The notes: generated from the letters alone by a model not told the origin. A stretch of DNA of 64,000 bases from Lysinibacter cavernae (GCF_011758565.1 NZ_JAAMOX010000001.1:558001-622000); one strand, 5' to 3'; counted from the first letter of the stretch, positions 8,712 to 19,256 are shown. Numbers and translations are program-made.

Positions 8712-10664
8712 GTGAGCTTGCTGCAGAGGATAAGCGGACCACGCGATCTTGATCAGCTCTCTCTTGACGAGCTTGAGCAGCTCGCCGCGGAGATCCGTGA
8801 ATTTCTGATCACCGAGGTCGCCAAGAGCGGTGGTCACCTAGGCCCAAACCTTGGCGTGGTCGAGACCACCATCGCGTTGCATCGTGTGTTCAACTCACCC
8901 AATGACCCCATCGTCTTTGACACCGGCCACCAGTCGTACGTGCATAAGCTCCTCACCGGTCGCCAAGACTTCTCTCGCCTCCGCCTTCGTGGCGGCCTCG
9001 CCGGGTATCCGCAGCGCAGCGAGTCACCTCACGACATCGTTGAGAGCTCACACGCCTCCAGTTCGCTGAGCTGGGCCGACGGCATCTCCCGAGCCTTTGC
9101 CCAGACGGGTCAGGATGACCGTTATGTGGTCGCTGTTGTTGGCGACGGTGCCCTCACCGGCGGCATGACCTGGGAAGCGCTCAACAACATTAGCGACGAT
9201 AACGCGCGCAACCTCGTGATTGTGGTCAACGATAATGGCCGATCCTACGCGCCAACCATCGGCGGGATGGCCCGATTCCTGAACGGCGTGCGCACGCAGC
9301 GCACCTACCGCGATCTGCAGCGTAGTAGCGAAAAGGCGTTCAACCGCATGGGTAAGGCAGGCCGTTCGCTGTATCGCGGTGTCAGGGGCGGCATGCACGG
9401 CTTCTTGAGCCGCTTCACCGACAACGAGTCGCTGTATTCAAACCTTGATATCAAGTACGTTGGCCCGGTTGATGGCCACGATATCCGAGCGATGGAAGAG
9501 GCGCTGAAGCAGGCCAAGCACTACGGCCAGCCGGTGATCGTGCACGTGATTACCGAGAAGGGGCGTGGTTATGAGCCGGCTCGCCTCGACGAGGCGGACC
9601 AGTTCCACGCGGTTGGAAAGATTGACCCCAGCAGCGGACTTCCAATTGGTTCGTCACAGGGGCAATCCTGGACATCCGTCTTCAGCGACGAGATCGTGTC
9701 GATTGCCGAGCAGAATAAGCGCGTTATCGGCATCACTGCGGCTATGCTGCGGCCAACGGGGCTGCACGCCTTTGCCGAACGATTCCCAGACCGCGTCTAC
9801 GACGTTGGCATCGCCGAGCAGCACGCGGTAACAAGCGCTGCTGGGCTTGCCTACGGCGGGTTGCACCCTGTTGTTGCCATGTATGCGACGTTCATGAACC
9901 GGGCGTTTGACCAGGTGCTTATGGATGTGGCGCTTCACAAGGCTGGCGTCACGTTTGTCCTTGATCGAGCTGGTGTGACTGGCCCAGACGGCCCAAGTCA
10001 CCACGGTGTGTGGGACCTCGCAATTTTGCAGGTTGTGCCGGGCATCCGCATCGCATCACCCCGAGACGCGGTTCGCTTGCGCGAGGTGCTTGGTGAGGCG
10101 GTCGCCGTTGACAACGCGCCCACCGTCATCCGTTTCCCAAAGGGAACGGCGCAGGCTGAGTTGCCGGCCATTCGACGCACGAGCGATGGTGTCGACGTAC
10201 TGCACGAAGACGCGAAGCGCGATGTGTTGCTTGTCTCGGTTGGTTCGATGGCAGCTGTTGCCCTCGATGTTGCGGCGCGATTGGCGGATCAGGGCATCGG
10301 CTCCACGGCTATCGACCCGCGGTGGGTTGTGCCGGTTGCTGATAGTGTCATTGAGCTCGCGGCCCAGCACAGGCTTGTGATCAGCATCGAAGACGGCGTC
10401 AGGGTTGGCGGAATTGGCACCCGGATTCGCCAAGATCTTCGTCGTGCAGGCGTCGATACCGCGGTGACCGAGCTTGGCCTCCCCGACGAGTTCCTCGACC
10501 ATGCAACCCGTGAAGAGATTCTTGAAGATGCCGGTCTCACCGCCCAGCAGATCGCGCGCGACGTCGTTGCACAGGTACTTGGCAGCAAGATCCCTGTGGC
10601 CCGCCCGCTGCCCGGTGAGGTGCCAACAACGACGGCCACAATCGGTATCCATAAGGAAGCGTAG
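8712..10664 (+). CDS. dxs: 1-deoxy-D-xylulose-5-phosphate synthase
   Basis: This 650-residue thiamine-diphosphate enzyme condenses pyruvate and glyceraldehyde-3-phosphate to DXP, the first step of the MEP isoprenoid pathway. The transketolase-like fold is clear: FDTGHQSYVHKLLTGR at the N-terminus, the ThDP motif GDGALTGGMTWEALNN near residue 140-155, GPVDGHD, the glutamate region YDVGIAEQHAVTSAAGLA, and RAGVTGPDGPSHHG, which contains the conserved substrate-binding residues. The GTG start has GAGGAGG upstream. The ~200-base leader between the acnA terminator and the start contains a small hairpin (GCGAGT/ACTCGC) but no recognised riboswitch. Confidence 0.97.
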   Translation: MSLLQRISGPRDLDQLSLDELEQLAAEIREFLITEVAKSGGHLGPNLGVVETTIALHRVFNSPNDPIVFDTGHQSYVHKLLTGRQDFSRLRLRGGLAGYPQRSESPHDIVESSHASSSLSWADGISRAFAQTGQDDRYVVAVVGDGALTGGMTWEALNNISDDNARNLVIVVNDNGRSYAPTIGGMARFLNGVRTQRTYRDLQRSSEKAFNRMGKAGRSLYRGVRGGMHGFLSRFTDNESLYSNLDIKYVGPVDGHDIRAMEEALKQAKHYGQPVIVHVITEKGRGYEPARLDEADQFHAVGKIDPSSGLPIGSSQGQSWTSVFSDEIVSIAEQNKRVIGITAAMLRPTGLHAFAERFPDRVYDVGIAEQHAVTSAAGLAYGGLHPVVAMYATFMNRAFDQVLMDVALHKAGVTFVLDRAGVTGPDGPSHHGVWDLAILQVVPGIRIASPRDAVRLREVLGEAVAVDNAPTVIRFPKGTAQAELPAIRRTSDGVDVLHEDAKRDVLLVSVGSMAAVALDVAARLADQGIGSTAIDPRWVVPVADSVIELAAQHRLVISIEDGVRVGGIGTRIRQDLRRAGVDTAVTELGLPDEFLDHATREEILEDAGLTAQQIARDVVAQVLGSKIPVARPLPGEVPTTTATIGIHKEA

Positions 10665-10728
10665 CTTCGCTGTTGGCCTCGGCTGACGCGGTAGTTGTGT
10701 GGCCGATACGTGTCGAATCGCACGGCGC

Positions 10729-10759
10729 TTGACCTAGAGTGCGCTCTAAGGTTTATCGT
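10729..10759 (+). promoter_or_regulatory. MerR-type promoter with 19-base spacer and central palindrome
   Basis: A -35 TTGACC (10729-10734) and -10 TATCGT (10754-10759) are separated by 19 bases, the lengthened spacing typical of MerR-activated promoters. The palindrome TAGAGTGCGCTCTA (10735-10748) fills the spacer. The -10 ends 6 bases before the ATG of the MerR gene, so the transcript would start at or next to the start codon. Confidence 0.6.
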
Positions 10760-10765
10760 TGCGAT

Positions 10766-11145
10766 ATGAGCATCACACAGGCAGGGCTGTCCATCTCGAA
10801 GATGGCTGAGGCGACCGGCGTTTCCGCCCACACCCTTCGGTACTACGAGCGGGAAGGGCTGCTGCTGTACTCGATTGGCCGCGCTCAATCGACGCACCGG
10901 CAGTATCACGAGCAGGACGTCGCCTGGGTCATCTTTCTGACCAAGCTTCGGTCAACGGGTATGTCGATCGCGCAGATCCGAACGTACACGGAGCTTGCCC
11001 GTCAGGGCGAGGGGACGCAAGCCGCCAGGCTCCAGCTCCTCGTTGAGCACCGGGCAATTGTGAGCGCTCATCTGGCAGAGACTCAGGCGAGTCTCGCGGC
11101 AATCGAATACAAGATTGACGTTTACGCACGGAAGGTTGCAACTCA

Positions 11146-11149
<4 letters not shown>
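10766..11149 (+). CDS. MerR family transcriptional regulator
   Basis: This 127-residue protein has an N-terminal winged helix ([25 protein letters not shown], the MerR HTH signature) and a C-terminal coiled dimerisation helix (about residues 80-125). No cysteine cluster of the metal- or redox-sensing subclasses is seen, so an organic or aldehyde-type signal is more likely than a metal. The ATG at 10766 is preferred because the upstream promoter would place transcription start there; nine upstream in-frame codons overlap the promoter. It overlaps the aldo/keto reductase gene by 4 bases, a common pairing in which the regulator controls its own operon. Confidence 0.9.
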
Positions 11150-12123
<974 letters not shown>

Positions 12124-12153
12124 CCAACCGCGCCGCGCAACATAGAAATCCAA

Positions 12154-12215
12154 CCGCGAGTGCCCTCAATTCGACCAAAAATCGCAGATTTGGATCGGAT
12201 CAAGGGCACTCGCGG
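12154..12215. terminator. Long inverted repeat between convergent genes
   Basis: Perfect 13-base arms CCGCGAGTGCCCT (12154-12166) and AGGGCACTCGCGG (12203-12215) flank a region with a smaller internal stem (CCAAA/TTTGG). There is no T-run. It lies between the convergent aldo/keto reductase and fadB genes, so it may stop transcription from both sides. Confidence 0.5.
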
Positions 12216-12237
12216 CTTGAATCAGGCGGAGCGGTGG

Positions 12238-14406
12238 CTAGTGGATGCCTCGGATGGGCGGGTTGTGGAACGTCGCGCCGAATACGCGCTCGCTCGCGCC
12301 AACGCGGTCGAGGTACGGGGTTGCTCCACCCATTTGGAACGGCCACCCGGCGCCCATGATCATGCAGAGGTCGATGTCTTCAGCAGCGTGCACAACGTCG
12401 TCTTCGAGCATCCGGTGGATTTCGTCGGCGAGGCCGTCCTGCACCCGTGTGAGGATCTCGTCGCCGGTGAGGGCCGTGTTACCGGCGAGCGGACTGTTCC
12501 ACTCGGTCACACCACCTTTTGCCACGATTTTGAGGGCGCCCTTGTCGATGCCCTTGATCTTGCCCTTGCCGTCACGCTCGAGAATCTTGCCGTATTCGGC
12601 GAGCTTGTGCAGGTTTTCGCTGCGGTAGAACCGGTCGGGGAATGCGGCGTGATGCGTGTCGAGCACGTGGGCGCCAACTTTCAGCCCAACGAGCTCAAGC
12701 AGCTCGAACGGCGTCATCGGTAGCCCAAACGAGTCGAGGGCATGGTCAACAACCTCAAACGGTGTGCCGTTGTCGATTGCGTGCATCGCTTCGCCAAGGA
12801 GCTTGGCGAGCACCCTGTTCACAACGAAGCCCGGAGTGTCGCGCGTGATGACGGCGGTTTTCCTGAGCTTCTTTGCGATCACCATGGCGGTCGACAGTGA
12901 CTCTTCGTTTGTCTGCGGCGTGTTCACAACCTCAATGAGCGGCATGACCGCAACGGGGTTGAAGAAGTGGAAACCAACGAGGCGCTCAGGGTGCTTGAGC
13001 TTCGCGCCGATCTGTTCAACCGACAGCGAACTCGTGTTGGTGGCGAGGATGGCCTCTGGGGAGATGTACTGCTCGACATCGGCGAAGACGTTCTGCTTGA
13101 TCTCGAGCTCTTCGAAGACCGCTTCGATTACCCAATCGCAGTCGGCGAAGTCGGCCTTATCCGTTGTGCCGGTGACGAGCGCAGAAAGTCGGTTGCGCTC
13201 GTCGGGGGAGATACGACCCTTTGCCGCGAGCTTGTCGATTTCTTCGTTAATGTAGGCGAGGCCCTTATCGACGCGACCCTGGTCGAGGTCGGCGATCACA
13301 ACGGGCACTCGTAGGCGACGAACGAAGAGCAGCGCAAACTGGCTCGCCATGAGGCCGGCGCCGATGACGCCAACCTTCGTGATCTTGTGGGCGAGCGCAG
13401 CATCCGGTGCGCCAGCTGGCCGCTTAGCCCGCTTCTGCACGAGGTTGAACGCGTACATGCTCGCGTGGAACTGGTCGCCAGTCATGAGCTCGGTGAGCGC
13501 TTCGTCCTCGCGCTCGAAGCCCTTGACACGGTCGTTGTCCTTGGCCGCCTTGAGCAGCTCAAGCGCCTTATACGGGGACTTAGCTACGGTGCCAATTCGT
13601 GACTCAAGCTGGCCCTTCGCAACCTTGATCGCGATATCCCACTTGCCAATCCGTTCGAGCTTGCCTGGCTCATTTGGCCTGGTTACCTTGACGGTGCCGG
13701 AGAGAACGCCATCGGCCCACCGCAGCGAATCCTCGAGGAAGTTGACTGAATCGAACATTGCGTCGGCAATACCGAGTTCGAGCACCTCAGCGCCCTTGAG
13801 CATTCGGTTATTTTTGAGCGGGTTTGAGATGACCACGTTCAGCGCGTTCTCAATACCGATGAGGTTCGGCAGGATGGTCGCCCCGCCCCACCCGGGGATC
13901 AACCCGAGGAAGACCTCTGGCAGGCCGAGCGCTGGGATGTTCTTGTCTACCGTGCGGTAGTCGGCGTTCAGCGCGATCTCGGTGCCGCCGCCGAGGGCGA
14001 GGCCGTTGATGAACACAAACGACGGCACTCCGAGGTGTGAAAGCTTGCCGAGCACGAAGTGCCCAAGCTGACCCATCTGCAGGGCGGTCTCTCGGTCGGA
14101 GAGCTCGCTGACTTTGCTGAGATCGGCCCCTGCAGCGAGGAAATACGGTTTGCCGGTGACAGCGACACCCTGGATTTCGCCAGCCTTCACCCGCACGGTG
14201 AGCTGGTCGAGGACCTCGCCCAGCTCGTGCAGCGTGCGCGGACCAAGCGTGTTTGGCCTGGTGTGGTCGCGACCATTGTCGAGTGTGATGAGCGCGAGCG
14301 TTTTTCCGCTTGCGAGAGGAACATCCCGAACAAGGCTCTTGGTGATCACTTCGTCGCCGCTTGACTCGAGCAGAGCGGTGAAATCGATAGCAGTGTAATC
14401 AGTCAT
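12238..14406 (-). CDS. fadB: Multifunctional fatty acid oxidation protein: enoyl-CoA hydratase / 3-hydroxyacyl-CoA dehydrogenase
   Basis: This 722-residue protein combines two beta-oxidation activities. Residues 1-~300 are a crotonase domain (FLAAGADLSKVSELSD and NGLALGGGTEIALNADYR, the oxyanion-hole segments; EVFLGLIPGWGGA). From about residue 325 comes the NAD-binding Rossmann domain (KVGVIGAGLMASQFALLF), then GFHFFNPVAVMPLIEVV with the catalytic His, and the C-terminal 3HCDH domain (TPGFVVNRVLAKLLGEA). It hydrates 2-enoyl-CoA and oxidises the 3-hydroxyacyl-CoA. The ATG at 14406, 5 bases after the thiolase stop, is preferred over an upstream in-frame start inside the thiolase gene. Confidence 0.95.
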   Translation of the reverse strand: MTDYTAIDFTALLESSGDEVITKSLVRDVPLASGKTLALITLDNGRDHTRPNTLGPRTLHELGEVLDQLTVRVKAGEIQGVAVTGKPYFLAAGADLSKVSELSDRETALQMGQLGHFVLGKLSHLGVPSFVFINGLALGGGTEIALNADYRTVDKNIPALGLPEVFLGLIPGWGGATILPNLIGIENALNVVISNPLKNNRMLKGAEVLELGIADAMFDSVNFLEDSLRWADGVLSGTVKVTRPNEPGKLERIGKWDIAIKVAKGQLESRIGTVAKSPYKALELLKAAKDNDRVKGFEREDEALTELMTGDQFHASMYAFNLVQKRAKRPAGAPDAALAHKITKVGVIGAGLMASQFALLFVRRLRVPVVIADLDQGRVDKGLAYINEEIDKLAAKGRISPDERNRLSALVTGTTDKADFADCDWVIEAVFEELEIKQNVFADVEQYISPEAILATNTSSLSVEQIGAKLKHPERLVGFHFFNPVAVMPLIEVVNTPQTNEESLSTAMVIAKKLRKTAVITRDTPGFVVNRVLAKLLGEAMHAIDNGTPFEVVDHALDSFGLPMTPFELLELVGLKVGAHVLDTHHAAFPDRFYRSENLHKLAEYGKILERDGKGKIKGIDKGALKIVAKGGVTEWNSPLAGNTALTGDEILTRVQDGLADEIHRMLEDDVVHAAEDIDLCMIMGAGWPFQMGGATPYLDRVGASERVFGATFHNPPIRGIH

Positions 14407-14411
14407 CGTGG

Positions 14412-15620
14412 TTACTTCTTTCCGCTCTTCTTGCCCGAGTAGTTGGGGTTCTCCCAGATCATGGTGCCGCCCTGACCGAGTCCGATGCACATGGCGGTCA
14501 GGCCGTAGCGCACGTCGGGGCGCTCGGCGAACTGGTGGGCGAGCTGATTCATGAGGCGAACACCCGACGAAGCGAGGGGGTGCCCGATGGCGATTGCGCC
14601 GCCGTAGGGGTTCACTCGGTCGTCGTCATCGTCAATGCCGAAGTGGTCGAGGAACGAGAGCACCTGGATGGCAAATGCCTCGTTCAGCTCAAAAAGTCCG
14701 ATGTCGGTGATGCTCATGCCGGCCTTTCGAAGTGCCTTCTCTGTTGAGGGAACCGGGCCGATGCCCATGATCTCCGGTTCAACACCGGCATACGCGAAGC
14801 TCACGAGTTTCATCTTTGTTTGGAGCCCAAGCTCCTTCACAGCGTCGCCGCTGGCGAGGATGCACGCGGTGGCACCATCGTTGAGGCCGGAAGCGTTGCC
14901 CGCCGTCACCCGACCGTGGGCGCGGAACGGGGTCTTGAGCGCGGCGAGGCCCTCCATCGTGGTCTCCGGGCGTGGTGCCTCATCCCTTGTGGCAAGGCCC
15001 CAACCGTTTTCACCGCGGATCGCAACGGGTACCAGGTCCGGCTGAATCTTGTTGTTCTCGTAGGCCGCCGCAACCTTTTGCTGGCTGCGGAGGGCAAAGC
15101 GATCAGCGCGTTCCTTGGTGAGGTGGGGGAAGCGATCATGGATGTTCTCAGCGGTCATGCCCATGTTGAGGGCATCCTCACTCACCATACGTTCCGAAAG
15201 GAACCGTGGATTTGGGTCTGCCCCAAAGCCCATCGGGTGGCGTCCCATGTGCTCAACACCACCGGCGATGGCAACGTCGTACTGGCCGAAGCCGATGCAC
15301 GCGCTCATCATGGATGCCGCGGTCATTGCGCCGGCGCACATCCGATCAATGGCAAAACCTGGGACTGATTTTGGCAGTCCCGCAAGCATTGCGGCAGTGC
15401 GGCCTAGCGTGAGGCCCTGGTCGCCAACCTGGGTTGTGGCGGCGATTGCTACGTCGTCAATCCGTTCGGTGGGAAGTTGCGGGTTGCGTTCAAGAACACC
15501 AACCATGGCCTTGACGACCAAATCGTCGGCCCTGGTATTCCAGAACATTCCCTTTTCGCCTGCTCGGCCGAATGGTGTACGAACACCATCAACAAAAACA
15601 ACATCGTTTACTGCGGCCAC
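14412..15620 (-). CDS. fadA: Acetyl-CoA C-acyltransferase (3-ketoacyl-CoA thiolase)
   Basis: This 402-residue thiolase carries out the last beta-oxidation step, cleaving 3-ketoacyl-CoA with CoA. The nucleophilic Cys lies in AIDRMCAGAMTAASM (about residue 95), the His in GGAIAIGHPLASSGVR and the second Cys in TAMCIGLGQGGT. The GTG at 15620 follows a GGAGG by 4 bases; an ATG at 15650 would add ten residues and place that site inside the coding region. It forms an operon with fadB downstream, the bacterial FadA/FadB pair. Confidence 0.94.
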   Translation of the reverse strand: MAAVNDVVFVDGVRTPFGRAGEKGMFWNTRADDLVVKAMVGVLERNPQLPTERIDDVAIAATTQVGDQGLTLGRTAAMLAGLPKSVPGFAIDRMCAGAMTAASMMSACIGFGQYDVAIAGGVEHMGRHPMGFGADPNPRFLSERMVSEDALNMGMTAENIHDRFPHLTKERADRFALRSQQKVAAAYENNKIQPDLVPVAIRGENGWGLATRDEAPRPETTMEGLAALKTPFRAHGRVTAGNASGLNDGATACILASGDAVKELGLQTKMKLVSFAYAGVEPEIMGIGPVPSTEKALRKAGMSITDIGLFELNEAFAIQVLSFLDHFGIDDDDDRVNPYGGAIAIGHPLASSGVRLMNQLAHQFAERPDVRYGLTAMCIGLGQGGTMIWENPNYSGKKSGKK

Positions 15621-15683
15621 TTTGCCTCCAATGACTGAACCAGATTTCATCCTAGGAACGCGCGAACGGCCCCGGAATTCGTT

Positions 15684-16892
15684 TCACTCTTCCGACGAAC
15701 CCTGCTCGTCGTTCGCCGCAGGGTTTTGGCGGATGTCTACAAGAGTATCGGTAATAATCTGTCCTGTTGTTTCAACTTGCCAGGGCCGAGCGCCAAATTC
15801 CCGCAGCGCATCCGAAACCGACTCTAGGGTCAGATCCTGCGGCGGATGCCAGCACAGGTGCCGAAGCACTTCCGGCGTCATGAGGTTCTCGACGGGAATG
15901 TTGAGCGATTCTGATGGTTCCTTGAGCGCTTCGCGGAGTCGAACGAGTCGCTCGTGTGCCTCCGGGTAGCGCATTTTCCACGTGCGGTGTGGAGGCATGC
16001 TGTTGGTATTGCTTGGGCGGAGGACAGGAAGCTCATCAGACTCTCGTCCGGCAAGGATTGCGTTCCACCAGCGATCGATCTCGCGGCGGCTCGCACGCCC
16101 ATTGAAGGTCTTGAGCGCAGCAAGCTGCCCCTTCGAGCGTGGCATTTCTTGCGCGGCGGCAACGAGCGCCGCATCCGGCACTAACCGGCCAGGTGCCACA
16201 TCGTCGGCACGGGCAAGCTCATCGCGGGCAAACCAGAGTTCGCGGGCGATGGCAAGATTGCGAAGGCCCGTGATCTTGTGGATGCCCGACATCTTTCGCC
16301 ACGGCTCCTCAGGCGCTGGCTTCGGTTGTTTATTCAGCGTTTCGGTGAACTCTTCAAAGGCGAAACGTGTTTTGCTGTCCTCGTCGAGGCGCTCGGCAAG
16401 CTTCGCCCGCAGAGCAGGCAGGAGCGTCACATCCGCGGCCGCGTAGTTGAGCCAAGGCTCTGGAAGCGGACGCGTCGACCAATCAACGGCAGAATGCTCT
16501 TTGGCGAGGTGCACTCCGAGCACATCTTCGACAACCGCGCCGAGACCGACCCTCGGCATGCCGAGGATGCGAGCAGCAAGTTCCGTATCAAAGATGCGAA
16601 CCGGGTCGAGTCCGAGTTCGCGGAAGCACGGGAGGTCTTGGCTAGCAGCGTGGAAGACCCATTCCTCATTACCAAGCTCGCTTTGCAGCGCACCAAATGA
16701 GTCGATACCAACCGGGTCAAAGAGGAACGTGCCAGAACCCTCTCGAAAGAACTGAACGAGGTACGCGCTCTGAGCGTATTTGTAACCGGATGCCCGCTCG
16801 GCGTCAACGCCGAGGACTCCCGTGCCGGCGGCCAAGGACTCCACCGCCTGGTGGAACGAATCCTGGTCGGTTACCAGCTGCCAATCATTCAC
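15684..16892 (-). CDS. rnd: Ribonuclease D-like 3'-5' exoribonuclease with HRDC domain
   Basis: This 402-residue protein has a DnaQ/DEDD exonuclease domain (residues ~1-190): GVDAERASG (exo I, D and E), HAASQDLPCF (exo II) and YAAADVTLLPAL (exo III, D). An HRDC domain follows at about 215-290 (LRNLAIARELWFARDELAR). Such enzymes trim tRNA and other RNA 3' ends. It starts at GTG 16892, overlapping the end of the DUF3000 gene by 8 bases, so the two are translated from one mRNA. Confidence 0.92.
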   Translation of the reverse strand: MNDWQLVTDQDSFHQAVESLAAGTGVLGVDAERASGYKYAQSAYLVQFFREGSGTFLFDPVGIDSFGALQSELGNEEWVFHAASQDLPCFRELGLDPVRIFDTELAARILGMPRVGLGAVVEDVLGVHLAKEHSAVDWSTRPLPEPWLNYAAADVTLLPALRAKLAERLDEDSKTRFAFEEFTETLNKQPKPAPEEPWRKMSGIHKITGLRNLAIARELWFARDELARADDVAPGRLVPDAALVAAAQEMPRSKGQLAALKTFNGRASRREIDRWWNAILAGRESDELPVLRPSNTNSMPPHRTWKMRYPEAHERLVRLREALKEPSESLNIPVENLMTPEVLRHLCWHPPQDLTLESVSDALREFGARPWQVETTGQIITDTLVDIRQNPAANDEQGSSEE

Positions 16893-17478
16893 GCGTCATC
16901 CTTCTGGATTTCAGGGACGTCACGCCTTCTGCGCTGGGTGGGAGGCCCGCAAGCATACACAGGAGTTCACCCCAGCCCTCAACGTGCGGCCCAATGTTGT
17001 GGTCAAGGGGAGACCACGAAGCGCGCAATTCAATTTGTGCGCCGTCTCCCTGTGCCGCTAGCTCGCCAAAGCCAGTCGACAAAATCTTAGTTGAGGTTCC
17101 GGAGGCCGCGGTGTAGTTCGCATTGCGGGCGTTGAGGCCGTCAACAAGCCACGACCACGTGACCTCCGCAAGAAACGGATCAAGCCCGATTTCGGTCTCA
17201 AGGGGTGCCTGTGCAAAACAGATGGCCCGGAATGGTCCACCCCATTCTTCCGGCTCCTGCGCGTCATAGAGCAGGATGAACCTGCCGGTGCCGTGGGGAG
17301 AATCGACCCCGTGCTCGTTGGGATTGATATCGGCCGCGAGCGAAACAGAATGCGGGGCGAGCTTTGCCGGTGCTGGAATCGACCTCACACGCAGATCCGT
17401 GCGGTACGTTGCCTTGCGGATAGAATCCAACGCACGAGCGAACTCAGCGGGGACCGATTCTTCACTCTGAGTGCTCAC
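16885..17478 (-). CDS. DUF3000 family protein
   Basis: This 197-residue protein is of the DUF3000 family, known by its conserved position upstream of the RNase D gene in Actinobacteria. Recognisable segments are FARALDSIRKATYR, FILLYDAQEPEEWGGPFRAI and EVTWSWLVDGLNARNANY. Its function is unknown. The GTG at 17478 (MSTQSEESVP) is preferred; an upstream in-frame start at 17550 would add residues that lie in the divergent promoter region. No good ribosome site is visible for either. Confidence 0.85.
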   Translation of the reverse strand: MSTQSEESVPAEFARALDSIRKATYRTDLRVRSIPAPAKLAPHSVSLAADINPNEHGVDSPHGTGRFILLYDAQEPEEWGGPFRAICFAQAPLETEIGLDPFLAEVTWSWLVDGLNARNANYTAASGTSTKILSTGFGELAAQGDGAQIELRASWSPLDHNIGPHVEGWGELLCMLAGLPPSAEGVTSLKSRRMTRE

Positions 17479-17586
17479 AAATGTCAGACTAAGATTGAAA
17501 CGTTGCTCCCGAGTGGAGCCACGCCGAGAGTCGACCGAGAGGCGCCCCAATATGATTGCTCAGTTCGAGGCAGGCGGGGCCGTCTG

Positions 17587-18771
17587 ATGACCAAGCAGCG
17601 ACGAACATCTGGCATTGACGCACAGGCACTGGTTGTTGCCGCCGGGGGACTAGCTGCGGGCGTTGGTGCCATCATGGTTGGTTCTGGCCTCGTTGCACTG
17701 CGATTTGCTCGGGCCGTGGTTTCCCGACCAACATCGTCCATCTATGACATTCCAATCGTTGCCTCAGATATCATCGCCGAGACGGTTACTCTTGGCGTGC
17801 ATCCGGACTGCGTCTTGCCGGGGCACTACACGCTTATCTCCGATAATGGCGACAGTATTTGTCGGATTGGCGAGATCATTGAACGTACAGACACCCGTGT
17901 GACCAGGCAACTCATTACGGTGGATTCTGGATCCCCTCGACCCGGTACTCGTGGACGCATCAGCGGTTGGTACTATCTGAATCCGTCGGAGCTTGGTTAC
18001 CCGTGCCAGGACGTGAACATCGAAACAGAGCTTGGGCCGGCTCCTGCCTGGCGTATCGACGCGAAGAAAGCTTCTCCCCGGTGGGCAATCCACGTCCACG
18101 GTCGGGGAGTGCAGCGCCCCGAAGCCATAAGGGGCGTACCACCGTTCAGGGAGGCCGGCTATACCAACCTCGTGGTTTCCTACCGAAACGACGGGGATGC
18201 TCCAGATGCGCCGGGCAAACAGTACTCGCTCGGTGATACTGAATGGCGCGACGTCGACAGCGCGATTTCATATGCGCGAGCAAACGGCGCGACATCGATC
18301 GTGCTTTTTGGCTGGTCGATGGGCGGTGCCACGGTGCTGCAGACGTTACTCAGGTCTCAGCAGGCCAGTGTCATCAGGGGCCTGGTTCTCGATTCGCCGG
18401 TGATTGATTGGTATGAGTCGCTGAGGGTTCTCGCTGCAGAGAAACACTTACCGCCGACCATCCAAAACTGGGCATTCGATCTGCTCTCGACCGGATTGTT
18501 TCGAGCAACCCAACCGGCGGCCATTAACTTGCGCGCGCTCAACATGGTTGAGCGGGCAGACGAACTGACCGTGCCGATACTACTCATGCACAGCGACGAC
18601 GACGGATTCATCACCTCAGCACCGTCACGGGCGCTTGCACAGCGCCGCCAAGACATTGTCACGTTTGTGCCGTTTCGCGTGGCAAGGCACACGAAGCTGT
18701 GGAATTTCGATCGCAACGGGTGGGCGTCATCCATCCGGAGCTGGATCACGTCAACAGGTATCAACACATAG
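17587..18771 (+). CDS. Alpha/beta hydrolase with N-terminal membrane anchor or signal segment
   Basis: This 394-residue hydrolase has a hydrophobic segment near residues 14-42 (ALVVAAGGLAAGVGAIMVG and on) that would export or anchor it. The nucleophile elbow GWSMGG (Ser about residue 240), the acid in HSDDDGF and the His in VARHTKLW form the serine-hydrolase triad. Between anchor and core is a ~150-residue N-terminal region (DCVLPGHYTLISDNGDSI...) seen in actinobacterial prolyl-oligopeptidase-like or lysophospholipase-like proteins. The substrate is unknown. The ATG at 17587 is chosen because upstream in-frame codons overlap the DUF3000 gene. It converges with sufE. Confidence 0.85.
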   Translation: MTKQRRTSGIDAQALVVAAGGLAAGVGAIMVGSGLVALRFARAVVSRPTSSIYDIPIVASDIIAETVTLGVHPDCVLPGHYTLISDNGDSICRIGEIIERTDTRVTRQLITVDSGSPRPGTRGRISGWYYLNPSELGYPCQDVNIETELGPAPAWRIDAKKASPRWAIHVHGRGVQRPEAIRGVPPFREAGYTNLVVSYRNDGDAPDAPGKQYSLGDTEWRDVDSAISYARANGATSIVLFGWSMGGATVLQTLLRSQQASVIRGLVLDSPVIDWYESLRVLAAEKHLPPTIQNWAFDLLSTGLFRATQPAAINLRALNMVERADELTVPILLMHSDDDGFITSAPSRALAQRRQDIVTFVPFRVARHTKLWNFDRNGWASSIRSWITSTGINT

Positions 18772-18777
18772 CGTTGG

Positions 18778-19224
18778 CTAAGCCCGATCAGCCAGTTGCT
18801 GGCGCACCGCCCGCTTGATGCGCCCAAGGATGCCGAGCATGCCTCTGATGCGTAGGGGAGAGACCGCCTCGGTCAGCCCGATCATGTACGGAAAGTCGTC
18901 GGGCACTGCGAGCAGTTCGTCGGCGGTGAGCCCGTCAAGGCCCTGCGCCAGAATAGATGCGAACCCTCTGGTGGTTGGGGCCTCGGCCGGTGCCATCGCG
19001 TAGAGGTGGAAAATGCCCTCGTCAGTGACCTCTGGAAATATAAACACGGGAGCCTGGCACTCTTCGACCCGCTCAAACAGATCGGGGTGATCCTGGTAGC
19101 GCTCCGGAAGTTCCGGCAACTCATTCGAAAACTCAAGTAGCAACTGGAGGCGGTCGCGAATTTCGAGCGCGAGGAAGTCTTCTTGGATGGCGCTCAGCGC
19201 TGGTGGCAGTGTTGTGTCAGACAT
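18778..19224 (-). CDS. sufE: SufE family sulfur acceptor protein
   Basis: This 148-residue SufE-family protein accepts sulfane sulfur from a cysteine desulfurase or sulfurtransferase for Fe-S cluster assembly. The acceptor Cys is Cys56 in VEECQAPVF; the conserved RGFASIL and ELLAVPDDFP helices follow. It lies downstream of sseA in the same direction with 92 bases between them, occupied by a strong hairpin. A sulfurtransferase-SufE pair suggests sulfur relay. The in-frame region upstream of 19224 reads through that hairpin and is not coding. Confidence 0.92.
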   Translation of the reverse strand: MSDTTLPPALSAIQEDFLALEIRDRLQLLLEFSNELPELPERYQDHPDLFERVEECQAPVFIFPEVTDEGIFHLYAMAPAEAPTTRGFASILAQGLDGLTADELLAVPDDFPYMIGLTEAVSPLRIRGMLGILGRIKRAVRQQLADRA

Positions 19225-19256
19225 CGCTTCTATCGTAACGTTCGTGGAATACAAAA

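Noticed and set aside
17293-17586. N-terminal extension of the alpha/beta hydrolase
   Set aside because: It would overlap the divergent DUF3000 coding region; the ATG at 17587 precedes a normal anchor segment.
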